In this document: positions 1 to 6,612 of the stretch, piece by piece
Position numbering within the stretch: position 1 is the stretch's first letter
Layout of the letters: each line of letters begins with the position of its first letter
Origin: Alphaproteobacteria bacterium
GTDB taxonomy: Bacteria > Pseudomonadota > Alphaproteobacteria > Rhodospirillales > Rhodospirillaceae
Length of the DNA stretch: 10,387 nucleotides
NCBI GenBank assembly: GCA_003250275.1
Contig: QKGW01000507.1
Location: 1 to 10,387, forward strand
Direction: 5' to 3'
Made by a program: the position numbers and the translations under genes
Notes under the pieces: generated by a model
Told to the model about the DNA's origin: nothing
The model's database searches: none
Seen by the model: the letters and a program-made list of their open reading frames with translations, nothing else

Positions 1-493
1 GCCGGTGATCCGCGTCGTCGATATCCAGGAGGTGATGGAGAAGTCGACCGCGGTGCAGGGCATCCGGCGCGAGCTCGACGGCTATCGCAAGACCTACGAC
101 GACGAGTTCGCCGCGAAGGAGAAGGCGCTCAAGGACGAGGAGCGTGAGCTCGTGCGTCAGCAGTCGCTGGTCGATGCCGCGACCTACCGCGAGAAGGTTC
201 AGGCGTTCCAGACCAAGTTCGCCGATTTCCAGCGCGACCTCAAAATGCGCCAGCAGCAGCTTCAGGGCGCGTATGCGAACGCGCTCGGGCAGGTGAGCCA
301 GCAGGTCCAGCGCATCTGGGCCGCGGTCGCCGAGGCCGAGGGCGCGACGATCCTGCTGCCGCGCGGCCAGGTTCTGCTGTTCCATCCGTCCTACGACGTC
401 ACCCCGGAGGTGATCGACCGACTCAACAAGTCGATGCCCTCGGTCAAGTTCCCGGACCCGCTTGCGCCCGCCAAGGGCGCGAAGAAGCCTTAA
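1..493 (+). CDS. OmpH/Skp family periplasmic chaperone, 5'-truncated by window edge
   Basis: Skp/OmpH proteins are periplasmic holdase chaperones that keep unfolded outer-membrane proteins soluble on the way to the Bam complex. The visible part is about 163 residues. It opens with PVIRVVDIQEV, which looks like the start of the mature domain just after a signal peptide. A long charged Glu/Lys/Arg/Gln-rich region follows (roughly residues 15-105), as expected for the two coiled-coil arms. The C-terminal part (ATILLPRGQVLLFHPSYDVT, then a VIDRLN helix) returns to the body, and the tail is Lys/Pro-rich. A GTG at 5-7 could be read as a start, but the frame stays open to base 2 and no signal peptide follows it. 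I infer that this Val is internal and that the true start and signal peptide lie upstream. It precedes lpxD by 25 nt, the usual ompH-lpxD arrangement in proteobacteria, with bamA normally further upstream (not visible). Confidence 0.88.
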   Translation, partial: PVIRVVDIQEVMEKSTAVQGIRRELDGYRKTYDDEFAAKEKALKDEERELVRQQSLVDAATYREKVQAFQTKFADFQRDLKMRQQQLQGAYANALGQVSQQVQRIWAAVAEAEGATILLPRGQVLLFHPSYDVTPEVIDRLNKSMPSVKFPDPLAPAKGAKKP

Positions 494-504
494 GTCGCGT
501 TTTC

Positions 505-510
505 AGGAGA
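505..510 (+). promoter_or_regulatory. Shine-Dalgarno site that fixes the lpxD start
   Basis: AGGAGA lies 8 nt before the ATG at 519. It supports that start over an upstream in-frame ATG at 462, which would overlap the end of ompH and add a basic N-terminus (RPPRARRSLK) not expected for LpxD. Confidence 0.7.
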
Positions 511-518
511 TCCCGCCA

Positions 519-1541
519 ATGACCGATTCCCGCTTCTACCGGCGTCAAGGTCCGTTCACCCTCGCGCACCTGGCCGAACTGAGCGGCGGCGAACTGTCCG
601 ATCCGTCGATGGCGGAGCGCCTGATCACCGATGTGGCGCCGCTCTACCGCGCCAGCGCCGACGACATCAGCTTCCTCGACAACCGTAAGTACGTGCAGGC
701 CTTCGAGGCGAGCGGCGCGGGCGCGTGCGTCGTCCATCCCGATCTCGCCGACCGCGCGCCGGAAGGCATGGGGCTGATCGTCACCTCCGAGCCTTACCGC
801 GCCTACGCGATGATCGCCCACGCCTACTATCCGCAATCCAACGCCGAGGCGGGGATTTCGCCGCAGGCGCTGATCGACCCGACCGCGAAGATCGGCGCCG
901 ACGTGCGCATCGAGGCGGGCGCGGTGCTCTGCGCCGGGGTCGAGGTTGGCGACCGCTGCCACATCTGCGCGGGCGCGGTGCTGCGCGACGGCGTGTCGAT
1001 CGGCGACGACTGCTACATCGGCTCCAACGCGGTGCTTTCCTACACCGTCGTCGGCAACAAGGTGTGGATCCACGCGGGCGCGGCGATCGGCCAGGACGGT
1101 TTCGGCTTCGCGATGGGGCCGAAAGGGCATCTCAAGGTGCCGCAGCTCGGCCGCGTGGTGATCCAGGACGACGTCGAAATCGGCGCCAACACCACCATCG
1201 ACCGCGGCGCCGGCCCGGATACGGTGATCGGCGAAGGCTGCCGTATCGACAATCTGGTGCAAATCGGGCACAACGTCGAACTTGGGCGCGGTTGCGTGCT
1301 GGTCGCCCAGGTCGGCGTTTCGGGCTCCACCCGCTTCTCCGACTTCGTCGTTGCGGGCGGTCAGGCGGGCATCACCGGCCATCTCAAGATCGGCCCCGGC
1401 GCGCGCATCGGCGCGCAGTCCGGCGTGATGCGCGACGTCCCCGCGGGGCAGACGGTGATCGGCAGCCCGGCGGTTCCGGCGAAGGAGCACTGGCGTCAGA
1501 TCGGTATGCTCGAGCGCCTCGCGAAGAAGCACGGTGCGTAA
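519..1541 (+). CDS. lpxD: UDP-3-O-(3-hydroxyacyl)glucosamine N-acyltransferase LpxD
   Basis: LpxD transfers an R-3-hydroxyacyl chain from acyl-ACP to the 2-amino group of UDP-3-O-acylglucosamine, the third step of lipid A synthesis in the cytosol. The protein is 340 residues, the usual family length. Residues 1-110 form the N-terminal uridine-binding domain (FTLAHLAELSGGE, SFLDNRKY). Residues about 113-315 are hexapeptide repeats of the left-handed beta-helix, with the LpxD signature GQDGFGFA at 191-198. DNLVQIGHNV places the catalytic His at 251, equivalent to E. coli His239. The C-terminal helix (about 320-340) is short. The start is set by the Shine-Dalgarno site at 505-510. It lies 25 nt after ompH and 78 nt before fabZ. 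An inverted repeat begins exactly at its stop codon (see 1539-1565). Confidence 0.97.
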   Translation: MTDSRFYRRQGPFTLAHLAELSGGELSDPSMAERLITDVAPLYRASADDISFLDNRKYVQAFEASGAGACVVHPDLADRAPEGMGLIVTSEPYRAYAMIAHAYYPQSNAEAGISPQALIDPTAKIGADVRIEAGAVLCAGVEVGDRCHICAGAVLRDGVSIGDDCYIGSNAVLSYTVVGNKVWIHAGAAIGQDGFGFAMGPKGHLKVPQLGRVVIQDDVEIGANTTIDRGAGPDTVIGEGCRIDNLVQIGHNVELGRGCVLVAQVGVSGSTRFSDFVVAGGQAGITGHLKIGPGARIGAQSGVMRDVPAGQTVIGSPAVPAKEHWRQIGMLERLAKKHGA

Positions 1542-1565
1542 CCGCGTCCGGGGGGATCGCGGTTA
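1539..1565 (+). other. inverted repeat spanning the lpxD stop codon
   Basis: TAACCGCG (1539-1546) pairs perfectly with CGCGGTTA (1558-1565): an 8-bp stem around an 11-nt G-rich loop. The first three bases are the lpxD stop codon. No T-run follows, so it is not a classical terminator. It could stabilise mRNA ends or tune lpxD-fabZ coupling. Function is inference only. Confidence 0.4.
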
Positions 1566-1619
1566 AACGGGTCAACGCCTCCCGCACCGGGGGGAAGAAC
1601 ACGGAAAGGTCTTTGGGTT

Positions 1620-2072
1620 ATGGCGGAAGAGAAGACGATCATCGACGTTCAGCGCATTATGGAGATGATCCCGCATCGCTATCCGTTCGTCATGGTCGAC
1701 CGGATCATCGATCTCAAGGTCGACGACAGCGCGGTGGGTCTCAAGAACGTCAGCGTCAACGAGCCGTTTTTCGAAGGGCACTTCCCCGGTCATCCGGTGA
1801 TGCCGGGCGTCCTGATCGTCGAATCGATGGCGCAGACCGCCGCGGTGCTGGTGGTGCAGACCATGGGTCCGGATGCCGAGGGCAAGCTCGTCTACTTCAT
1901 GAGCGTCGACGAGTGCCGCTTCCGTAAGCCGGTGGTGCCGGGCGACCAGCTCCATGTTCACGTGACCAAGGAACGCCGCCGTGGCAACGTGTGGAAGTTC
2001 CGCGGCGTGGCGAAGGTCGACGGTCAGACCGTGGCCGAGGCGGTGTACGCCGCGATGATCCTGGATGGCTGA
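1620..2072 (+). CDS. fabZ: 3-hydroxyacyl-[acyl-carrier-protein] dehydratase FabZ
   Basis: FabZ dehydrates R-3-hydroxyacyl-ACP to trans-2-enoyl-ACP in fatty acid synthesis. It competes with LpxA and LpxD for hydroxyacyl-ACP, which explains its place in the lpx operon. The protein is 150 residues, a normal length with a single hotdog fold. IPHRYPFVMVDRI (17-29) and EGHFPGHPVMPGVL (52-65) are the family signatures. Catalytic His54 and Glu68 (in LIVESMAQ) fall at the same numbers as in E. coli FabZ. The ATG start at 1620 is preceded by GGAAAGG at 1603-1609. The 78-nt spacer from lpxD is the longest gap in this operon. At its 3' end fabZ abuts or overlaps lpxA. Confidence 0.97.
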   Translation: MAEEKTIIDVQRIMEMIPHRYPFVMVDRIIDLKVDDSAVGLKNVSVNEPFFEGHFPGHPVMPGVLIVESMAQTAAVLVVQTMGPDAEGKLVYFMSVDECRFRKPVVPGDQLHVHVTKERRRGNVWKFRGVAKVDGQTVAEAVYAAMILDG

Positions 2073-2073
2073 G

Positions 2074-2877
2074 ATGGCCCAGATTCACCCGACCGCGGTC
2101 GTCGACCCCAAGGCGACGATCGCAGCCGACGTCGAGATCGGACCGTTCTGCGTCGTCGGACCGAACGTCAAGCTCGATGCCGGCGTGAAGCTGATCTCGC
2201 ATGTCGTGGTCGAAGGCATCACCGAAGTGGGCGAGGGGACGGTGATCTATCCGTTCGCCTCGATCGGCCTGCGCCCGCAGGACCTCAAGTACCACGGCGA
2301 GCCTTCGCGCCTCGTGATCGGCAAGCGTAACCAGATCCGCGAAGGGGTGACGATGAACCCCGGCACGGAAGGCGGCGGGATGCTCACCCAGGTGGGCGAC
2401 AACGGCCTGTTCATGGTCGGCGCTCACGTCGCGCACGATTGCATCGTCGGCAGCAACTGCATCTTCGCCAACAACGCGACGCTCGCGGGGCACGTCACCG
2501 TCGGCGATTTCGCGATCATCGGCGGCCTTTCGGCGGTGCACCAGTTCGTCCGCATCGGTCACCAGGCGATGGTCGGCGGCGCCTCGGGCGTCGAGTTCGA
2601 CGTGATCCCGTTCGGCTCGGTGCTCGGCAACCGTGCGCACCTTTCGGGGCTCAACATCGTCGGGCTCAAGCGCCGCAGCTTCAACCGCGACACCATCCAC
2701 ACCCTGCGCCGCGCCTACCGGATGCTGTTCGCGCCGGAAGGTACGATGACCGAGCGCGTCGAGGACGTCGCCAGCCTTTTCGCCGAGTGCGAGCCGGTGA
2801 TGGAGATCGTTTCGTTCATGCGCGAGGATTCCTCGCGCGGGATCTGCCAGCCGCTTTCCGTCGAAGCGGAGAGCTGA
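2074..2877 (+). CDS. lpxA: acyl-ACP--UDP-N-acetylglucosamine O-acyltransferase LpxA
   Basis: LpxA transfers the R-3-hydroxyacyl chain from ACP to the 3-OH of UDP-GlcNAc, the first step of lipid A synthesis. It acts as a cytosolic trimer. From the ATG at 2074 it is 267 residues (E. coli: 262). Residues about 3-185 are hexapeptide repeats beginning IHPTAVV, followed by a helical C-terminal domain from about 195. GAHVAHDC holds the catalytic His at 121 (E. coli His125). NNATLAGH, GGLSAVHQF and GLKRRSF are all conserved. The position equivalent to the E. coli chain-length ruler Gly173 is Gly169. An alternative in-frame ATG at 2065 would add three residues and overlap fabZ by 8 nt. I prefer 2074 because the protein then begins MAQIHPTA like its homologues, but the ribosome site is weak for both. 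Confidence 0.96.
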   Translation: MAQIHPTAVVDPKATIAADVEIGPFCVVGPNVKLDAGVKLISHVVVEGITEVGEGTVIYPFASIGLRPQDLKYHGEPSRLVIGKRNQIREGVTMNPGTEGGGMLTQVGDNGLFMVGAHVAHDCIVGSNCIFANNATLAGHVTVGDFAIIGGLSAVHQFVRIGHQAMVGGASGVEFDVIPFGSVLGNRAHLSGLNIVGLKRRSFNRDTIHTLRRAYRMLFAPEGTMTERVEDVASLFAECEPVMEIVSFMREDSSRGICQPLSVEAES

Positions 2878-2896
2878 CCCGCGAAAGGACGCTCAG

Positions 2897-4933
2897 ATGG
2901 GCGACGGACCGGGCAAGATCGGCATCATCGCCGGGGGAGGCGATCTCCCCCGGCTGTTGCTTTCCGCCTGCCGTGCGGAAGGCCGTCCGGTATTTCTCCT
3001 CGCTCTCGAAGGCACCGCCGACCCTGAAACAGCCGAAGGCGTCGACCACGCCTGGGTGCGCCTCGGCGCGCTCGGCGAGGCGTTCCGCCTGCTCAAGGCG
3101 GCGGGTGTGACCGAAGTGGTGTTCGCGGGCGGGATCAAGCGCCCGTCGCTCGCGTCGCTCAAGCCCGACGCGCGCGGCGCGGCGTTCCTCGCGCGCATCG
3201 GCGGCAAGGCGCTCGGCGACGATGGCCTGTTGCGCGCGGTCGCCGGTGAATTCACCCGCGAAGGCCTGACCCTCAAGGGCGCGCACGAAATTCTTTCCGG
3301 CCTGCTCGCGCGCCCGGGCGCATACGGCGCGCTGACCCCGGATGCGGTCGCGGCGTCGGACATCGCGCGCGGCGTCTCGGTGGCGAAGGGCATCGGCGCG
3401 CTCGACGTCGGCCAGGGCGCGGTGGTGCAGCAGGGCTTGGTGCTTGCGGTCGAGGCGGTCGAGGGCACCGACGGAATGCTCGCGCGCTGCAAGGATCTCA
3501 AGCGCGAGGGGCCGGGCGGCGTGCTGGTCAAAGTGTGCAAACCGGGGCAGGACCGCCGTCTCGATCTCCCCACCGTCGGTGTCGATACCGTCGACGCCGC
3601 CGCCGCCGCGGGGCTGCGCGGCATCGCGGTGGAGGCGGGCGCGGCGCTGGTGCTCGACGCGGCGGGCGTGGGCGCGCGTGCGGATGAACTCGGCCTGTTC
3701 GTCGTCGGCCTCGCGGCGGAAACCGTAGCGCCCCTGGTCTACCTCGTCGCGGGCGAGCCTTCGGGCGATCTGCTCGGCGCACGGCTGATGAAGGCGCTCA
3801 AGGACCGCACCGGCGGCAACATCCGCTTCGCCGGAGTCGGCGGCGAGAGCATGGCCGAGGAAGGCCTCGTCTCGCTGTTCCCGCAGAGCGACATCGCGGT
3901 GATGGGTCTGGCGGAAGTGGTGCCGAAAATCCCCACGGTTCTGCGCCGCGTCCGCGCGGTGGCGGACGACGTGACGGCGAAGCGCCCCGCGGTCGTCGTG
4001 ACCATCGATTCTCTCGGCTTCAATGGACGGATCGCCAAGGCGCTGATCGCGCGCAAGAGCCGTATCCCGCGCGTCCATTACGTCGCGCCGATGGTGTGGG
4101 CGTGGAAGCCCGGTCGCGCCAAGACGATTGCGAAGCTGTTCGACCACCTGCTGTGCCTGCTGGCGTTCGAGCCGCCGTATTTCACTCCGCACGGTCTCGC
4201 CGCCACCCACGTCGGCCATCCGGTGATCGAGGGCGGCGCGGGGAAGGGCGACGGCGCCGATTTCCGCGCCCGTCACGGCATCGCCGCGACCGATACGGTG
4301 GTGTGCGTGCTCCCCGGCTCGCGCCGCAACGAAGTGACGCGGATGCTGCCGGTGCTGGAAAAGGCGGTCGACCGTCTGCGCGCGCGGCATCCCGATTTGC
4401 AGGTGGTGATCCCGACCGTCGCCACCGTCGCGGAAACCGTCGCGCAGGCGACCCGCGCGTGGACGCGCCCGCCGCACATCGTGCGCGGCGAAGCGGAGCG
4501 CTGGAACGCCTTCGCCGCCGCGGACGCGGCGATGGCGACCTCGGGCACGGTGTCGCTCGAACTCGCGCGTGCGAAGGTGCCGTTCGTGATCGGTTATCGC
4601 GGTTCGCCGGTCTCGGTGTGGCTGGCGCGGAAGATGATCTCGATCAAATACGCGACGCTGCTCAACCACGTCGCGGACCGGATGATCGTGCCGGAGTTCC
4701 TGCAGGAAGCCTGCACACCCGAGGCGCTGGCCGACGCGACCGACCGGCTGCTGTGCGACGCTGCGGCGCGCGCGGAGTTCCTGAGCGAGACCGGCGCGGC
4801 GCTCACCGAACTCGTCGGGCCGTTCGCGTCGCCGAGCGGGGAGGCGGCGGAGGTGGTGTTGAAGGTGGGGCAGATCGCAGTTGCACCTGCCGAATCCGGG
4901 CACCATATGGACGCGGAACCACCCACCTTCTGA
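2897..4933 (+). CDS. LpxI-LpxB fusion: UDP-2,3-diacylglucosamine pyrophosphatase / lipid-A-disaccharide synthase
   Basis: This single 678-residue ORF carries two consecutive lipid A enzymes. Residues 1 to about 272 are LpxI, which hydrolyses UDP-2,3-diacylglucosamine to lipid X and UMP and replaces LpxH in alphaproteobacteria. Visible signatures are IGIIAGGGDLPRLL (8-21), VVFAGGIKRP (74-83), GDDGLLRAVA (107-116), DLPTVGVDTV (223-232) and GIAVEAGAAL (242-251). Residues about 280-660 are LpxB (GT-B fold, family GT19), which joins lipid X to UDP-2,3-diacylglucosamine. It has VAGEPSGD (284-291), Asp371 (E. coli Asp98), VAPMVWAWKPGR (396-407), LPGSR with Arg476 (E. coli Arg201), SGTVSLELA (549-557) and LLNHVADRMIVPEFLQE (588-604). 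The linker is only about 7 residues (AAETVAP, 273-279). No in-frame ATG, GTG or TTG lies between GTG 3668 (inside LpxI) and ATG 3788 (after the GEPSGD motif), so LpxB cannot be made complete on its own. The start has AAAGGA at 2884-2889, 19 nt after lpxA. Each domain has the normal length of its stand-alone family. A sequencing error seems unlikely but should be excluded. Confidence 0.95.
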   Translation: MGDGPGKIGIIAGGGDLPRLLLSACRAEGRPVFLLALEGTADPETAEGVDHAWVRLGALGEAFRLLKAAGVTEVVFAGGIKRPSLASLKPDARGAAFLARIGGKALGDDGLLRAVAGEFTREGLTLKGAHEILSGLLARPGAYGALTPDAVAASDIARGVSVAKGIGALDVGQGAVVQQGLVLAVEAVEGTDGMLARCKDLKREGPGGVLVKVCKPGQDRRLDLPTVGVDTVDAAAAAGLRGIAVEAGAALVLDAAGVGARADELGLFVVGLAAETVAPLVYLVAGEPSGDLLGARLMKALKDRTGGNIRFAGVGGESMAEEGLVSLFPQSDIAVMGLAEVVPKIPTVLRRVRAVADDVTAKRPAVVVTIDSLGFNGRIAKALIARKSRIPRVHYVAPMVWAWKPGRAKTIAKLFDHLLCLLAFEPPYFTPHGLAATHVGHPVIEGGAGKGDGADFRARHGIAATDTVVCVLPGSRRNEVTRMLPVLEKAVDRLRARHPDLQVVIPTVATVAETVAQATRAWTRPPHIVRGEAERWNAFAAADAAMATSGTVSLELARAKVPFVIGYRGSPVSVWLARKMISIKYATLLNHVADRMIVPEFLQEACTPEALADATDRLLCDAAARAEFLSETGAALTELVGPFASPSGEAAEVVLKVGQIAVAPAESGHHMDAEPPTF

Positions 4934-4948
4934 ACTCAAGGACCGGAA

Positions 4949-5341
4949 ATGGCCAATCGTCTGCTGCACACGATGATTCGCGTGCTCGATCTCCAGAAGT
5001 CGATCGAATTCTACACCAAGCTCCTCGGGATGCGCCTGCTGCGCCGCAACGATTACGAGGGCGGCCGCTTCACCCTCGCGTTCGTCGGCTACGGCGACGA
5101 GAGCGACACTGCGGTTCTCGAACTGACCCACAACTGGGACCAGGCCGAGCCCTACGAGATCGGCTCCGGTTTCGGCCACCTCGCCATCGGCGTTTCCGAC
5201 ATCTACGGCGCGTGCGACGCGCTGCGCCAGGCCGGGGTGAAGATCACCCGCGAGCCGGGTCCGATGAAGCACGGCACCACGGTGATCGCCTTCGTCGAGG
5301 ACCCCGACGGCTACAAGGTCGAATTGATCGAGCGTCAGTAA
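4949..5341 (+). CDS. gloA: lactoylglutathione lyase (glyoxalase I)
   Basis: Glyoxalase I isomerises the methylglyoxal-glutathione hemithioacetal to S-lactoylglutathione, a cytosolic detoxification step. The protein is 130 residues, the short bacterial type (E. coli GloA: 135). The sequence is closely similar to E. coli GloA: LLHTMIRVLDLQKSIEFYTK at 5-24 and TTVIAFVEDPDGYKVELIE at 110-128. The four metal ligands are in place: His7, Glu58, His77 and Glu125 (E. coli His5, Glu56, His74, Glu122). The compact form suggests the Ni(II)-dependent class. The start has AAGGA at 4938-4942. It lies 15 nt after the lpxI-lpxB ORF and is the last gene before a strong terminator, so it is probably co-transcribed with the lpx genes despite an unrelated role. 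Confidence 0.96.
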   Translation: MANRLLHTMIRVLDLQKSIEFYTKLLGMRLLRRNDYEGGRFTLAFVGYGDESDTAVLELTHNWDQAEPYEIGSGFGHLAIGVSDIYGACDALRQAGVKITREPGPMKHGTTVIAFVEDPDGYKVELIERQ

Positions 5342-5350
5342 CGCTCTCCG

Positions 5351-5379
5351 ACGGCGGCCTCCGGGCCGCCGTTTCATTT
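5351..5379 (+). terminator. rho-independent terminator after gloA
   Basis: ACGGCGGCC (5351-5359) pairs with GGCCGCCGT (5364-5372): a 9-bp GC-rich stem closed by loop TCCG, a UNCG-type tetraloop on a C-G pair. It is followed by TTTCATTT. It ends the ompH-lpx-gloA transcription unit 9 nt after the gloA stop. Confidence 0.85.
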
Positions 5380-5419
5380 GCTCGTTCGGACACGCACTTT
5401 GCGCCGGATTCTCGCCACC

Positions 5420-6598
5420 ATGGCCGCCGACCGGCGGCGGGTTTTGCTGTTTTTCGCGTTCGTCACGCTGGCGATCAACCTGCGCGGCCCGATCACTGCA
5501 ATCTCGCCGGTGATCGCGACCATCCGTACCGACCTCGCCATCGATGCCGCGACCGCCGGATTCCTCACCTCTCTGCCGGTGCTGTGCTTCGCCGTGGCGA
5601 CGCCGTTCGCCGCGTGGGTGTTGTCGCGCGTCGGCGTCGAAACCGGCGTGCTGCTGACGCTCGGCGGGCTCTTCGTCGGCGTCGTCGTGCGCAGTCTCGA
5701 CGGCTTCGCCGTGACCGTTCTCGGCACCGTGATCCTCGGCGTCGCGATCACCATCGGCAACATCGTCGCGCTGATGATCATCATGCGCGACTTCTTCCGC
5801 CGCCGCCGCACGATGACCGCGATCGACGTGTTCGCGATGAGCCTCGGCGCGATGATCTGCGCTGCGTTCACCGCGCCGCTCGCCGAATGGACCGGCTGGC
5901 GCTTCGCCGCCGCGTCGTGGTCCGCAATGGCGCTGGTCTCGATTGCGCTGTGGGTGCCGTTGTGGCGTAAACGCCGCCCGGACCCGGTCGCGGACGATGC
6001 CCCCGCCGAGGCGTCGCAACCCTCCGCGAAGCTGCCGGTGTGGCGGCGCCCGACGCCGTGGCTGCTCGGCGCGGCGTTCGGCGCGCACACCTTCATGTTC
6101 TACGGGCTCACTGCCTGGTTGCCGCGCTATCTCGTCGCGGCGGGCGGGATGTCGGTCAACGCCGCCGGGTTCGCCGCCTCGCTGTTCCAGATCTTCGGCC
6201 TCGCGGGCTCGTTCGGCGTGCCCGCGGTGATGGCGATCCGCGGGCTTTCGCGCTACGCGCCGCTCGCCACCGTCGCGGCGGCGTGGCTGGTGATGCCGCT
6301 CGGGCTGCTGTTCGCGCCGGACTGGTGGCTTCTCTGGTTGCTCAGCGGCGGCTACGCCTCGGGCGGCGGGTTCGCGGTGATCTTCACCCTGATCATGGAG
6401 CGCGCCGACGGCCTCGACGACAACCGCCGGGTCTCGGCGTTCGTGCAGGGCACCGGCTACAGCGTCGCCGCGATCAGCCCGACGCTGATCGGCTACACCC
6501 TCGAAGCGACCGGCGGCTGGGCCCTCGGCTTCGGCATCGTCGCCATGCTCGCGCTCGCGATGTTCGGCTGCGCCGCCGCCGCGATCGCGCGGAAATAA
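5420..6598 (+). CDS. MFS transporter, CynX/NimT-like
   Basis: This is an inner-membrane major facilitator superfamily permease of 392 residues with about 12 predicted membrane helices. The first helix (about 8-20) runs into NLRGPITAISPV (20-31), the hallmark of the CynX/NimT branch (cyanate and 2-nitroimidazole transport-like proteins). The helices of the N-half alternate with short basic loops, including RDFFRRRRTM (123-132). A charged, Pro/Ala-rich central loop (about 183-212) separates the halves. The C-half has LTAWLPRYLV (230-239) and SAFVQGTGYSVAAISPTLIG (339-358), also typical of the family. The substrate cannot be read from sequence. I chose ATG 5420. TTG codons at 5378 and 5399 are in frame, but the first overlaps the terminator tail and both would add a basic extension. 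No clear promoter is visible in the 40 nt after the terminator. Confidence 0.88.
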   Translation: MAADRRRVLLFFAFVTLAINLRGPITAISPVIATIRTDLAIDAATAGFLTSLPVLCFAVATPFAAWVLSRVGVETGVLLTLGGLFVGVVVRSLDGFAVTVLGTVILGVAITIGNIVALMIIMRDFFRRRRTMTAIDVFAMSLGAMICAAFTAPLAEWTGWRFAAASWSAMALVSIALWVPLWRKRRPDPVADDAPAEASQPSAKLPVWRRPTPWLLGAAFGAHTFMFYGLTAWLPRYLVAAGGMSVNAAGFAASLFQIFGLAGSFGVPAVMAIRGLSRYAPLATVAAAWLVMPLGLLFAPDWWLLWLLSGGYASGGGFAVIFTLIMERADGLDDNRRVSAFVQGTGYSVAAISPTLIGYTLEATGGWALGFGIVAMLALAMFGCAAAAIARK

Positions 6599-6612
6599 CT
6601 TCCCCCCAAACG

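Noticed and set aside
462..518. Upstream ATG extension of lpxD.
   Set aside because: It overlaps ompH coding sequence, has no ribosome site, and adds a basic segment not seen in the family. ATG 519 has AGGAGA at good spacing.
444..1532. A 362-codon open frame on the - strand opposite lpxD.
   Set aside because: Same low-complexity His/Arg/Asp/Ala composition and no family signature. It is a shadow of lpxD.
1897..2700. A 267-codon open frame on the - strand opposite fabZ and lpxA.
   Set aside because: No motif, biased composition, fully antisense to two conserved genes.
4096..5970. A 624-codon + strand frame across lpxB, gloA and the transporter.
   Set aside because: Arg/Ala/Gly-rich out-of-frame shadow of genes that each have clear catalytic motifs in another frame.
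2816..6088. A 1090-codon open frame on the - strand opposite lpxI-lpxB, gloA and the transporter.
   Set aside because: It is rich in Arg, His, Asp and Ala, with no recognisable domain, and runs antisense to four well-supported genes. Long antisense open frames are expected in high-GC DNA with strong codon bias.
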